Source: Heterobilharzia americana (lineage: Eukaryota > Platyhelminthes > Trematoda > Strigeidida > Schistosomatidae). From it: 64,000 nt of DNA. This document shows, piece after piece, positions 23,621 through 35,794 of this stretch; position 1 is the stretch's first letter; each line of letters starts with the position of its first letter. The stretch lies in NCBI GenBank assembly GCA_944470555.2, contig OX104127.1, forward strand, positions 67,913,646 to 67,977,645, read 5' to 3'. Under the pieces are notes generated by a model. It saw only the letters and a program-made list of their open reading frames with translations. It made no database searches and was not told where the DNA came from. The translations under genes were made by a program, and so were the position numbers.

Positions 23621-23899
23621 GTATACGAAATATTATTCGATTTGTAGAAATTCAAGTGAAAACTGGTTTTAAAAATGTTGAAATAATTGAAGAATTGGGA
23701 GTTATTTCAATATATTCACTTGATTTTTCATAGAAAATTTTTTAATGTCCTCTTTCAACTTTATACATATATATTCTTTGAAGATGCTCAAAACTGAGGT
23801 AGAATTTCAGTATTTTCCAGCTTCTATGATAAACAAAAAGAAGCCCATCATAATAACCCATAAGAAACTAGAGTCTTCTTGATAGTGTAGCGTTCTGTG

Positions 23900-24360
23900 A
23901 GCTGAATGGTTTAATCGTGGAACTTTCATTGTTATTACACGTTACATCATCAGCATAAACTTCAGAAAGAAGTGAGCTATTGAGTTTTTACACAAGCGCC
24001 CCTGTAGCTTGTCTTGATAATCTTGGGTATTATTGCTTGTTTCTGTCGGATTCTTTCAGTCTTCATATTTATTTCGATCGATTACGTTCTGCATACGTGA
24101 ACTTTGACCTTCTTATTGTTTCCAGTCGGTTGATAGATTGGGTCAGTGTGTCTGTTAACCAATGACTGACCTGAATATCAAACTTCCAAATTTTTCTGGC
24201 ATTCTTTGTATTTCCTCTACCCAGTATTTCCACATTTTCCCTGTTAAGTTCATGTCCACATTTGTCTAAATACATTTAAATAAGCTTACATATATCATCG
24301 CTTTGTAATGCTAGTTGTTGTTTATTTAGATTGATAAGAAGAGGGTAATCATTTTGTTCG
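23900..24360 (-). mobile_element. Penelope-like element fragment, C-terminal and 3' part
   Basis: The minus-strand frame 24275-24069 reads CGHELNRENVEILGRGNTKNARK, the segment after the GIY-YIG core. It is homologous to the one at 29032-28868. The 3' untranslated part (down to about 23900) matches 26690-26996. This copy is uninterrupted at the position where the 26.7-29.6 kb copy carries an insertion, so it serves as the empty-site reference. Confidence 0.7.
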
Positions 24361-24379
24361 ATATCAAGTTCTTTGCAGG

Positions 24380-25880
24380 GATTACGATGAATAGAAAAGT
24401 ATTCAAATGGTTTCGTATTTTTCAAATCCATAAAAAGACAGTCAACTCAGAGCCTGTTGAGAAAGTTGTAAGTTTTCCAGCTGTTAATTATTCCACTTCA
24501 GAGAGTATTGAAAGCTACTTCATTTATTTCAACCACTCAATTCAGTAAGACCTTCAAATATCGTCATATTCGGATAGAATTGTAAAGTTTTTGACTTACC
24601 AATGCGCAGCTGCTAGACTGAGCCAGGCACAAATATCGAAGTGGATGTCAGTGAGGAGTGAAGTGAACAGGGGTATGTCAATCAAATAGTTCTGCCTCAA
24701 ACATTCAAAATGAAGTTCTGTTTCACAGCGTTGGAACAATCATACCACAGGTAACTTTAAAACATAATTTATATTACGATCACCGTCACTTGGTCAGCGA
24801 TATCTACTGACCAATCAGTAGGAAGGAAGGTATGTTCATCTTACATTTTTTGCTTGTTAGCAATGCTCAGCAAGCCGCATCCATAACTATGAAAAGGCTG
24901 GTAGTCCTTTGTTGATTCAAATCTGCCACTCAGTGATGAAGTGACAAACTTTACTCCTAAGCTATTCATTTCATGAATTACCTCCTGTATGAATCAGTTA
25001 TATACAAGAATCGGTCACCAGTGAACCAAGTTGGATAAGCTCAATAGAATGGAGGTAAAAATTAATGTTGGAAGCTTTGCTTATCCAATCAACATCCACT
25101 AGATATATTAAGAATAGCTCAAAATATAGTTTAGATATCTGTTAAGTTCTGCTAAGTTCTACTACTCTTAACATAAAAGAAGAAAAAGAAATAAAGCCTT
25201 AATTACAACCGCAATTAGCAAACGTTTGACTGTGAGTATAAAATTATTTTCGAGAAGCTATCCAGCACACAATACCTCCCCACTGTTTCAAATATCTATA
25301 TCACAAAGAACCGTGAAACGATAACTGCTATCTTTTCTCATACCATCTCATACTGTAAACAATAAACCTATGTGAATAACTGTTTTCTAATAGGATATCA
25401 CGAGTAAATTTTAACTCATTGTCCAGTATATTTTTGTGACAGTTCTACAAAGTTCTTCAATGTAATGAACACACAGGGTTCTGTTTACTAATGGGTAGGA
25501 CATAGCTTTGGAAGTCAACAAATTGTCCAGCATATGTTGATCCTCTGTATATTGATCTTTGTGGAAAATTATCCCACCTATTTGTTGATAGACTACCCAG
25601 TAATGGTAATGTTAAATTGAATGTAGACTCTAAAGTAAATTTATTATGTACATGAACAGCGCTGAAGATGTTCAGAGGGTTGTTCAGATCGAATTCTTCA
25701 GCTTATATAACAAAACTATCATTAATGTACCATTTATCTGTACACAGTAGACTAACTAATTGGCTAATTGGCTGTTAAGAAAATACGTGAAACAATCAGC
25801 TATAAGTGGGCTGATAGGAACCACCATTCTTGTACCATACTTCTCTCTGAAGACTTATTCGCCTAAATTCAGTGGCATGT
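24380..25880. other. Unassigned stretch, possibly an old PLE
   Basis: No gene or clear repeat is recognised. On the minus strand between about 25440 and 25860 a few blocks are weakly reminiscent of a degraded PLE reverse transcriptase, but no catalytic motif is readable. I do not claim it. Confidence 0.25.
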
Positions 25881-25888
25881 AAAAGATG

Positions 25889-26309
25889 TGTAGGGTTGCG
25901 TGTTACAATTCCGTAACGTTTGATCAACCCTACTTAACTTGATGTGCTCTAGTACCTGCTTAACCAGTACTTTAACTAACGTGTAAGTACTGATAACAAA
26001 ACACAAATCAAAAGAACTGATACTCAATGTATTTAAAGGAGCTATGTATTTAAGGTAAATGTAATGATAATGAATGAGGGAAAAGTTTAATCAACTTATC
26101 TGGCTTGTAAGGCTGAACTAGGGACTCGGAGTACGTGTGTGGTGATGGAGCGCAAAAATGGCGTCCAAGCCTGCTCGGATGCATGCTAGTTAAAAAAAAA
26201 CTTAAAACACCCTAAGCATCCGGAGGCAAGCTAGAGATTTATTTAGTTAATTTAATTTAACTATTTATTTTAGCCTTAGTTATATTTTGGTGCCAGGAAG
26301 TGCACTACA
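25889..26309 (-). mobile_element. Solo LTR (LTR retrotransposon)
   Basis: This 421-bp unit begins TGTAGGG and ends CACTACA, so it has the TG...CA ends of a long terminal repeat. It is flanked by the 4-bp duplication gatg (25885-25888 and 26310-26313). A second copy of the same sequence in the opposite orientation lies at 53096-53527. Strand is given relative to that copy. No internal retroelement domain adjoins it. A 4-bp duplication suggests a Gypsy/Ty3-type element, which is inference. Confidence 0.8.
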
Positions 26310-26689
26310 GATGTATCTGAAAAGTAGTTTTTTCAAAGTTGTCGTGTATCATTCAAATGAAGTATTTGCCTCTTGAATACATCAACATTTTTCACTGACT
26401 GGATGAAATCAAAAGTGTCCTAGAGGTAATATTTTGTCATATGCTTCCTTACTAGTTCATGGTTGTCTACCAGTTACTAAGGAATTATATAAAGAGAATA
26501 ATTAAAAGGTCAGAAAAGATCCTTTTCTCACAGATTTCATATGTGGGTGGTTTGAAATGTAAAAGATCAAAACCATGAAATGAACAAAATTTGAACAAGA
26601 TTCCGAATTCTTCATGAGGAAATATACAATCAGAAAATATGGATAATTCATGGTTGACGTCAATATGTTTCATTTAAGTTAAATAATTC

Positions 26690-26996
26690 ATATAACGGTG
26701 GAGAATATTTGCAGCTCAGCAGGACAATTTTGATGCTATTGTATTCTCTGAGCTGGATTGTTTAGTCATGGAGCTTTCTTTGTCATTCTAGACAATATCA
26801 TCAGCACAAACTTCAAAAAGCAGTGGGCGATGAGGTTTTCTCCATAGTTTACTTAATAGGTTGTCCTAGTACCCTTGTATGTGTTGATTGTTTCTGTCAA
26901 GGCCTTATCATTGTCTCAACGTTTATTTAATTTGGTCGCCTTGATGACTTGAATCATGACCTTCTTGTTGTTTCTTACTGATCGATAGATTAGGTC
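26690..26996 (-). mobile_element. Penelope-like element, 3' part (host of a nested insertion)
   Basis: The sequence matches 23900-24180 and is the 3' continuation of the PLE whose upstream part is at 28868-29650. The two parts are separated by the nested element at 27006-28858. The site is duplicated as agtgtcaat at 26997-27005 and 28859-28867. Confidence 0.7.
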
Positions 26997-27067
26997 AGTG
27001 TCAATATCAAGAACAAGGCATTCAGCGAAGAGACTCTTTTCAACGAATTTATTTTCAAGCTGTACAG

Positions 27068-27069
<2 letters not shown>

Positions 27070-27137
<68 letters not shown>
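27070..27137. repeat. (TA)n microsatellite at a PLE end
   Basis: A TA run of about 68 bases sits directly inside the PLE terminal sequence (27006-27069). A similar run lies at the mirror position, 28695-28771. Confidence 0.95.
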
Positions 27138-27139
<2 letters not shown>

Positions 27140-27554
27140 TATTTGAAAAATTATTTCACGTGAGGAAAACTAAACACTACGCAATGTTGATGATGGTGAC
27201 AATAATAATAGAGCGGATGATGACGTAGGCATTTGTGGTTATAGTAACAATTGAAGTGCGAATGATAACAAATAGATTATGTAATATATGGAATGGTACA
27301 TAGTAAGTATATAACTCAGAAGGGGGTGAAAAAATTGTTGAAAATGGTAAATCAATTAAGTATTATGTAATGGCATTAGACAAATTGAACAGGAGGAAAT
27401 CAATGTTTTCTAAAATAGATTAAGAAAATTGAGTGAAATAACACCGGAAACTAATTAAAGTGAAGGCGATTATAATAACAATAATAGTGGAAAACGAAGG
27501 ATGCAAAGGATAAATTAACAAAGTGGGGGGGGGAGCTAATGGTGTGGGAAAATG

Positions 27555-27962
27555 TTATGGCCATGATAAAGACAGTGACTGCACATACTTCTTTTGTACA
27601 CACAGATCAGGTCTTAGTTCATGAATAGCTAAAGCCTCCGCTGTTTTAAGGAGTTGAAAACAAAGAGAACGTGTGAGGTTTGGGCGAATTTGATAAATAA
27701 TTTCAAAGTCATCATCTGGATTTGTTGTGTGATGGAAGTCAATCAAATGTTCTAGAATCGAACTTCTAACAGACTTTCTTTCACCTTTATAAAACCAAGC
27801 AGGAACATGTTCTTGTATACGTGTAGAAAACATTCTCTGGCTACGGCCGATGTATCTTGCTCCACAAGAGCAGGTGAACTGGTAGATGCATATAGAGGCA
27901 GCCAAACGAGGAAGCTTATCTTTGACGCAGGTGGAGAATAGGTTACGGCTGGTAAAAGTCAA
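27555..27962 (-). pseudogene. GIY-YIG endonuclease remnant of the PLE left arm
   Basis: An open frame of 135 codons. It reads ICIYQFTCSCGARYIGRSQR (Cys-x-Cys knuckle then the GIY-YIG core, here RYIG), FSTRIQEHVPAW, SSILEHLIDFHHTTNPDDDF, and ends at a normal stop after VQSLSLSWP. This is the C-terminal endonuclease domain of PLE proteins, which cuts target DNA for integration. The upstream RT is absent from this arm, so it cannot act alone. A near-identical domain is at 49052-49402 (+). Confidence 0.85.
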
Positions 27963-28692
27963 CTGAAGTCATGCTGCGAAGAAAGTCCTATTGATTGATC
28001 TGGTAAGACGATTCTTCAGTACATCCGATGCTAGGTCACCTTTAAACTCCAGGCTCATGAACAATCTTTTCTTTGAGACCGAGTGGATGACCGGTTTAGT
28101 GTTTCTTTCTAGCATAATGAAATCTATAGACAGAAAGGTGGGATTGCGATGGGGTCACCATTGGGACCACTGCTAGCAGATTGATAGCTTTGACTTTTAT
28201 AGTAGATATATGGATGACACGTTTGTTATTTGTAACAAAAATGTTGACCTAGACGATGTTCGTCGTTCATTCCGTGAATGTCAGCAAGTCCTCAAGTTTA
28301 CCTTAGAGAAGGAATAAGAATCAACTATTCCCTTTCTTGATGTGCTTCTCACTCGACTTCAGAATGGATACCTTAAAAGATCCATCTACAGAAAACCAAC
28401 GTAGAAGGGACAACTAACTAATTTTTATAGTTGGGTGCCCATCGACAGAAAAAGAAATCTTATTCACTCTCTTTGCTATCGAATAAGAAATATCTGTAGT
28501 GATGATTGTATCGACGAAGAGCTATCTTTTTTAAAAAGCACACTTGTCAAAATTGGTCACGCTAGCCATTTTATTGACAAAAATATGCTAGAAAGAAACA
28601 CTAAACCGGTCATCCACTCGGTCTCAAAGAAAAGATTGTTTATGAGCCTAGAGTTTAAAGGTGACCTAGCATCGGATATACTGAAGAATCGT

Positions 28693-28694
<2 letters not shown>

Positions 28695-28764
<70 letters not shown>

Positions 28765-28771
28765 TATATAT
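28695..28771. repeat. (TA)n microsatellite replacing PLE coding sequence
   Basis: The TA run begins directly after the codons for LKNRL. In the related copy at 48.9 kb that point continues into coding sequence (TRSINRTFFAA). About 0.9 kb of the element is therefore missing here. Confidence 0.95.
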
Positions 28772-28867
28772 GATTGTACAGCTTGAGAATAAATTCGTTG
28801 AAAAGAGTCTCTTCGCTGAATACCTTGTTCTTGATCTTACAATGGAAATTATTAAATTAGTGTCAAT

Positions 28868-29650
28868 ACGTCTGTTGATTGCCGACCAACCTGAATACCA
28901 ACATTTGAAAAATTCCCCTGTATTCTTTGTATTTCTTTTGTCCAGGATTGTCACATTTTCTGAATCAAATTCATGTGCAAAGCTGTCTGTATGCATTAAT
29001 ATGAGGGAAGATATGTCATGATGCTTCACCACTGATTGATGTTCATAAAAACGGATGCGAAGAGGGCGACTAATCTGTCCGATGTAGTATTTTACTCAGT
29101 TTCTGCAGTTTATTTTGTAAATAATGTTTGTTTTATCTTCCTTTGCTAATGTATCATTTAACTCGCATAACAGAGACTTAAGAGATTTTGTGGGCTTGTG
29201 GGATACAGCGATTCCAAAAGGCTAATCCAGCAGTCATCTTGGAGACCTTTTTCATGTTAGGTAGAACAATTCGTTTATTGGTTTTCGAGGTTGGTTTCAT
29301 GGTTGATGACGGATTATGTAGGAGTTTTTTGAGGAGGTTGCCTGGATAGCCGTTCTTTTGGAAAACAGTCATCATGTAGTTTTCTTCTTTTCTCCACAGG
29401 GTTGATCTACTATAGTGTAGTTTTGCTCTTATAAACAACTGATTTTATATGGTGTTGAGTTGTTGCTAATATAATTGGGGATTTGATCTTTATGAGTAGG
29501 TTTTCTGCATACTTAAGTTTCCAATTTCCCGAATTCATTCTAGTGATCATTACAACTAAAAATGGAAGTTTGTTATTGATAGAGAAGAGATAATTCAGCG
29601 AAGAAAACTTTCTTTTTCGATGATAGCATTTTCTAAAGCTGTACAATCGT
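28868..29650 (-). mobile_element. Penelope-like element, RT end and GIY-YIG part
   Basis: The minus strand reads KNGYPGNLLKKLLHN (about 29345-29300), NKRIVLPNMKKVS, then after a frame break KYYIGQIS-type GIY-YIG near 29085-29060. After that come SSLILMHTDSFAHEFDSENVTILDKRNTK and the C-terminus. It is interrupted at 28867 by the nested PLE and continues at 26996-26690. A terminal sequence of another PLE (about 29580-29660) adjoins its upstream side. Confidence 0.75.
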
Positions 29651-29989
29651 ATTTATATATATCATAAACATATAACAGTCGATTATAAAACAATAGGGTA
29701 TAATAGTTACATCAATAACTTAGTGCTAAAAAACCAGAATCAAGAATGCAAAGTAGTTGCGTAATAAACTAAGACAGCAGAAATATCGAGGAAGGCAAGG
29801 AGTTTGACAAGGTGAAAATTGTTGGTAGATAAGAAACGCAAATATTGAGTGTTCACTTGATAGATAGGTGTAAAGAAGGTGAAGAATGAGACAAGGGTCA
29901 TAATGAAGGTGATAATAATAAAGTAATTATAATGAAATCGAAAAAAATGAAAGTGTTAAGATCATGGTAAGATGAGAGATTGAACATAC

Positions 29990-31500
29990 TTCTTTTGCAA
30001 GCAGAGATCAGGCTTGAATTGATGAATTGCCAATGCCTCCACTGTGCACAACTGTCGAACTATTCCATCTGACACGATAAATGACATTGAAGGAAGATTC
30101 TGGTCTAGCTTTATGTCCAGGTTGACCAAACGTTCAAGAATTGAACTGTTAACTGATTTACATTCTCACCTCGACAACCATGCAGGATAGTGCCCCGAGA
30201 TACGTTTAGAAAGCGTATTCTTTGTGCGGCCTATATAACTAGCTCCACAGGAGCAAGTAAATTTTTAGACACACATTGAGGTGGCCCAAAGTGGTAACTT
30301 GTCCTTAACGCACTCCGGAATGAGTTGTTGACTAGAGAAGCTGATCTGCAGTTTTGCAGAGAAGAATGTCTTCTTCAGTGATCTGGACAGTCGATTCTTC
30401 AGAATCTCTGCTGCCGTATCGCCTATGAAAACAACTTTTATAAACAAAGTCTTCTTAGGATCTGTAAGTACTCGCTCCGTATTCTGATTAACTTTCAAGT
30501 TCTTAACGATAAATCTGGATGGATATCCATTTTGCATGAGGATCTTCCGCAGTTTATCTAGTTATTCGTCAATGGTATCACTCGTGCAGATTCTTTTGAT
30601 TCTTGAAAATAAAGAATGCATTAGATTCCTCTTTCTTCTGAGAGGCATCCAGCTGTGGAAATTCAAATATTGTCCGTTCCAAGTAAGCTTCCTATAAATT
30701 GATCGCTGAAGAGAACCATCTGGTCTCCGTTTCAATAAACATCGAGAAAATGGAATTCCGAGATCTCTTCAAATTTTGATGTGAAGCTAATCGATGGGTG
30801 ACAGCCATTGAACGTTTTAACTGCAGTCTCAATATCTGTATTTTGATCGGTTATGATGAATGTGTCATCCGTATATCTTTTATATAGGCAGAAACTATCA
30901 ATTGTTGAATGCAGCATACTATTTTCTAGCTTCGCCATAAAGCAATCAGCTAACAACGGTCCAGGTGGCGACCCCATAGCAACCCCTTCCTTTTGTCAAT
31001 ATAGATCATTGTTGAATTTGTACTGCACATTGAAAGTGCATCTTAGAAACAATTCCTTTGAATAGTGCTTAGGGAAACCCACTTGAGAATTATCATCTTC
31101 AATGAAGTCACATGGAAAGCAGATAGTTTCCTTGAGTGAGACATTGGTAAGAGCGAGACCACGTCCAGAGAAATTATTCGCTTACCGGATATACTGACAT
31201 TACTAATTGAGTTGACAAATTCGAAAGAATCCAATAAGCTATGCGTGCTTAGTTGTTTTTTGACTGGCTGGAGGACATCAGACAGCCACTCGGCGATAGA
31301 ATGATATGGTGAATTGTTCATGTCCAAAATTGGACGAAGAGGAAGATTTTCAAACTGGAATTTTATGTCTAAATCATTGGCAGTTACTGAGGTATCGCAA
31401 AATTGTGGACCGAGAGATAATACCTGCATTTAAATGGGAGTCAAATCTACCTTGAAGTAATTGGATACATATTTTTCTGGTGCTTCTGGAAAACGAGAAT
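29990..31500 (-). mobile_element. Penelope-like element, long degenerate copy
   Basis: Minus-strand blocks in order are: an N-terminal part (31429-31043), the RT block MGSPPGPLLADCFMAKLEN at 30977-30920, a YTDDTFII catalytic motif near 30870, and EFHFLDV near 30745. An FKGD-like block (VFIGDTAAEILKNRLSRSLKK) lies near 30430-30375, then a Cys-rich GIY-YIG region near 30260-30180 with frame breaks. The end near 29990 reads C-terminal ...CLQKKYVQ. This is the most complete PLE domain series in the window, although stops split it. Confidence 0.82.
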
Positions 31501-31559
31501 GTACTTCTGACTCTTTAAGACATCTCATCAACTTCAGTTTAGCTTCTTATGATCAACAT

Positions 31560-31960
31560 TTTGACACCTTCTCTGTGATTTAACGCTATCGTCTTCGGAT
31601 AGATCGAACAATGCATTGGATCTTAATGAGAGTTTACTCTTCAGTTGTGAATTTTATGTTGTCAAGAATGTGGTTGACGAATTTATAAGCTCTTTTTCAA
31701 TTCATTTCTTTAGTGATGACAAACGTGTCATCTACATTTCAGAACTAAAGCTTTGGCTCAATCTACAGAAATACCACAGTTTCTAATCTTCTTAGTACTG
31801 CTTCTGAAATTAGTCCTGATGTTGACGATCCCATTGGTGTTCCCTTTGTCTGTTTGTAGATTTTGCTGTTGGATTAAAAATATGTTGTAGGGCATAAATC
31901 AATTAGTTATATCAAACTTGGACTGCTTTCTGAAGTTTGTACTGATTATATTCCTTGAAG
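31560..31960 (-). mobile_element. Fragment of a different PLE-type reverse transcriptase
   Basis: The minus strand reads KQRE/GTPMGSSTSGLISEAVLRRLET with an early frame break (about 31860-31780), then a VDDTFVITKE catalytic motif near 31730 and KFTTEE. The block spelling differs from the neighbouring PLE at 29990-31500, so this is another lineage. Stops are frequent. Confidence 0.65.
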
Positions 31961-33060
31961 TGACAACGAAAGTTCCACGATTAAACAATCCAGCTCAGAG
32001 AACACAATACCATCAAAATTCCTCTAACGTGGAGGTATTTGATCTTAACTGTCTTTCAATTTGTATTCATTCAGTTGAATCTTCCCGGTTAAATCTTTTG
32101 TATGACTTTATCTTACTGGTTAGTAAGTCTGATTATCTATCTATATTGTCCGACTGGTCTAGTAAAACTATTTGTGAATACCTGCGGGTGCCAAGTAAGA
32201 TTATTTTATTCTTGTACAGTAGATCTACCTTATTTACATTATCTTATTAGCAGATCAAATTAAGGACTGGATCTTGTATTCACACACTGGTAGCAAATTC
32301 CTTATAGGATACTCTGAAGTTATTGTATATTTCTGTTGGAATTCAGTATCTAATAAGATGTCTGATCGATGAAATCCAAGGACCGGGATTCTCCATGTTC
32401 ACTAATGTTAGGTAAAACACTATAAAATCTAAAGTCAAGTATCAGTGCAGTGTTCATCATAATCAAAGTTTGAAGTATAACTGAATAGTTGAAGATGTTC
32501 AGCACGACCACTTAGAATATTGAAACTCATTTCAGTTAACTTCAAAATTTTTGCAAGATTGAAGTTGTGTCACTGTGATGCTGATTATTATTAGTAGAAA
32601 TATGTTCGAAAAATTTTCTATTTTGACAATCTGAAGATTAAGATAATGCGTGGGTTCCTTTTGACATACGTTACTTGACTCCCAAATCAAAGAAGCTGTA
32701 CGGCGCCTATATGACTTACTATTTGACAATCTCTATGACTACGAAGCAATCTTCCATCAGGATTTAAGAAACTGATGTTTAAATGACGACAGAAGATAAC
32801 TCGGCAAGGATACATTTCCCTGTTCAACAACATCATTGATAGACATCGATCAAGTTTGCAATGTATGGTGTACTTTGGTAAGCTAAGATCACCGACGTCT
32901 AGACAGATACATCAGTTAGCCACTAGTAGCAGCTTAATAAAGTATGGTAGGTTGAGATTGCAATAATTACTCACTCAGCTTGATGAGTATGTATGTGTCC
33001 AAATTGTTCAAAATGAAGCACTCTGATACGTCGCAATTATCTGATAAAATATGTTTTCTG
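31961..33060. other. Unassigned stretch
   Basis: A 110-codon plus-strand frame at 31918-32250 overlaps the antisense of a PLE and has no recognised motif. Nothing in 32250-33060 was matched with confidence. Confidence 0.3.
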
Positions 33061-33074
33061 AATGCTATAGTACA

Positions 33075-33265
33075 CTTCATGGCTAGTAGTGGAATCCAAG
33101 AAGCGGGTTTCAGCTTCCTTGGGACTAGTCAGCTTGGTGTACATACACTTAAGTGTTGGTTTTCCCACTGAGGCTCAAACCCCGTACCCATGGCTTCGGA
33201 TGCCAAAGTTTTTTCCTCTAGGCCCTTGGGGCACGACACCCACTTCTTATACAACAGGTGTCAGT
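33075..33265 (-). mobile_element. Degenerate hammerhead retrozyme copy
   Basis: The end block ggctagtagtggaatcca (33079-33096) leads on the minus strand into a ribozyme remnant (gactagtcagc in place of gactcgtcagc near 33122) and then the tRNA-like head. The core is mutated. Confidence 0.6.
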
Positions 33266-33384
33266 AGTCGTTTATTGATATTTAATAATTTCTCGTTGTT
33301 ATACTTGGTCAAAATTCTTATCCTCAACTCCGATTTGAAGGCCCTGATAATGCCTAAATATTCATTATGTTGTAGTATACTTGG

Positions 33385-33740
33385 TACTTAACAGTAAGAT
33401 TCTGGATGCACGTTTCGTTGTACTTCGGACTCGTCAGCTAGATGTACTTAGGCCCCAGTGAATGACGTTGTTCTCACTAAGGCTAGTTTGAAGAAATGAG
33501 TACTGAGTTCGAGTCTCAGCGGGAACAACAACACCCACTAGAGTGCAGTTACGTTCAGCTGAGTCCTAAATAAGACGAAATGCACATCCTGAATCCCAAC
33601 CTTAGCCAGTAAATAAACTATAAAATATGAATATTCGGTAAAATCGAGGCCTCCAAAAAATAGAGGACCATTTGCCTACAAAGACCAAGCAATTCGACTT
33701 AGTATAGCAACTGGGAATTACAAGTATAAATAGCATTTAA
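33385..33740. mobile_element. Head-to-head pair of retrozyme copies
   Basis: The minus copy (about 33385-33478) has a complete CTGACGAG and GAAA and a usable stem III palindrome, but its stem II is poorly paired. The plus copy (about 33480-33740) keeps GAAA but has a deletion in the first core strand (CTGAG directly followed by tcc). The plus copy continues into the conserved block with gaccaagcaattcgactt (about 33680). Confidence 0.65.
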
Positions 33741-33744
33741 TCAA

Positions 33745-35000
33745 GATTTAAAAATGAAACTGACTGTTTGAAGTATCGTGTACTTACTCAGGGAAATGTT
33801 GAGTGGACACGATAAAATTAGATAACACATTTTTATTTACGAAAGTTACTGAAAGCGAGTTGCACTTGATAAAATCTCGTTTCAGTGTTGCTAAAAGCCA
33901 TCAACCCTCCTAAATATTCTTACGAATTCCACTGAAAATTCATGTCAATTTGTAAATGGAGCTTCCGATTAACAATAAGTACTACTGCAATGTTGCGCAG
34001 ATTTCCAAGTTCAAAGGTCATCAGTATCACTGATATATAAATCACAAGACTTTGAAAGAATTCAGCTAAATTGCGTATATTACTATTCAATTATAAGTAG
34101 TCTGCAGTTGTAAGGTAAAAAATCGACCACTGGTTGGCCTAATATGGGCCTTATGTAAATTTTGTCCTATGTGCATGAAATGGAATAATGTTCACCGAAA
34201 ATCTAGAAATTTAGCCACAGATTTACCCTAGTTTCACCACGTTCATTCTGAATAATTGTTGACCTAATATATATAATACTAAAGAGCAGAAGAGAATCAT
34301 CAGCATAAAACCGAAGGTGATTAGGTAATACCCTATTAAAAAGAAGCACAGAATGGAACTGCGTGAATTATACATAGCTTGTATTTGTATAAATCTCAGC
34401 ATGTTTAAAATAACCCGAGTCCATCTTTTTGGGCAGACGTTTAGCGCAACGTTTTTTCAGGAAAACTATCAGAATTCAAACATCAAAACACAGGTGAAGC
34501 GATAATAGCATACTTAATCTCTTTGTCTGATCACAACTGCATAACTATAATTACTAAGCATTCGGTGTAAAATCACATGTTCCATGTTACGTGATTTGTG
34601 TGTGTGTTGATATAACAGTCGAAATTGAGCACGGTGGTAGTGCATGGTCCCATATTAATTTATTTGTTAGATGTACACTCAGTGAAAAAGTAATATTTAC
34701 TGGATGAAGATTAGAACAGAGTTTATTGTTCATATTCACATAAGAGGTAACTTGACATCTATCACAGCCCATAACTGTAATTTTCCTCTTTCATTTGAGT
34801 TAGCGTAGCGAGAGCTACCTGCAGGAATGCCTATAAGCAGTATATGAAATAAAATCAAAAGTGATAATGATCGACTAATGATGAATCTGAAAAACAATAT
34901 GCATTATGAGATAGAAATATGAAATGTAAGGACAGTGCGGAATGACACGCAGAAGAAAATATTACCTGAAAATGAACAAGCTATTATTAGATAGTAATAA
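33745..35000. other. Mostly unassigned, with one PLE 3' fragment
   Basis: At 34800-34560 (-) the frame reading YVNMNNKLCSNLHPVNITFS resembles NMDNKLYLKRYPVNATVPSL of the PLE at 22950-23620. This is a decayed 3' end of that lineage. The rest shows nothing recognisable. Confidence 0.45.
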
Positions 35001-35004
35001 TGCA

Positions 35005-35110
35005 TAATGACCAGCAGTAGAATCTAGGGAAGCGTTTCATATGACCCGCCTCCCGGTGACTGATGTTGTTCCCACTAATCCTCAAACCCAGAAGCAATCA
35101 AATTATTCGT
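35005..35110 (-). mobile_element. Truncated retrozyme fragment
   Basis: Only the outer ribozyme strand and part of the tRNA-like head remain (gcgtttca near 35032, cctcccggtgactgatgttg near 35047). The first core strand is missing. Confidence 0.45.
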
Positions 35111-35794
35111 AGATTTAATAGGTTTGCTACCATAGGTATTTTCTGGATTAATCATTTTGGCGGTTTCATTCAACCGTCCCTAAATATATGGATCAGATAG
35201 TGAATTGATTCGATGGTATGCATGAGATGCGATTTAGGTGGTCATACATCGAAGCGTGAGACAAAGTAACAGTCTCAATAACCGCCATCCAATGCTATAG
35301 TCAAGTAACTATCCTTATTCCAGACATGTGTAGGTGAAAGCTGGTAATTCACTTTGAAATATGAACATGAAGAATAAATTCTGTTTGAAACATCATTTAG
35401 TAAATATTACTATTTCACTTCAGGACATATCCAAAAAACTAGTTAACACGCAATTCAGCTTGTGTTGTCACTCACATCCTACTTAGTGGAGAAATTTGAG
35501 AAGAAAATTTCACCAGTGACATCCTTTTAATGGCTTAGTTGTATTTCAGTCTATCATTCCCTTGCACAAATTGGCTAAGTTACAGAAAGGAAGAACTGTA
35601 TAATGTGATATCCACTGATAAAGGTGTGATATCGCTCGAAATCTTATCAAAATAAAAGATTATCATTTCGTTTAAACTTGTCATTATAAATATACATAAA
35701 AAATATTTTCAGTAACATAATAAGATATAATTTTCATCAAAAATATGATGTCTTAGCACTACACATTTCAAACAACCTGATCATACCAATAATG

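Larger units (their letters stand above)
27006..28858. mobile_element. Nested two-armed Penelope-like insertion
   Basis: A PLE lies inside another PLE with a 9-bp duplication of agtgtcaat. The left arm (27006-28111) is on the minus strand and carries the GIY-YIG domain. The right arm (28112-28858) is on the plus strand and carries part of the RT: a readable YMDDTFVI motif near 28210, FLDVLLTR near 28340, then KRNLIHSLCYRIRNICSDD. Both arms end outwards in the same terminal sequence (gaagagactcttttcaacga type), next to (TA)n tracts. About 100 bases (28017-28111 and 28587-28694) are shared as an inverted repeat. The right arm lacks the GIY-YIG region, replaced by (TA)n. Confidence 0.8.
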
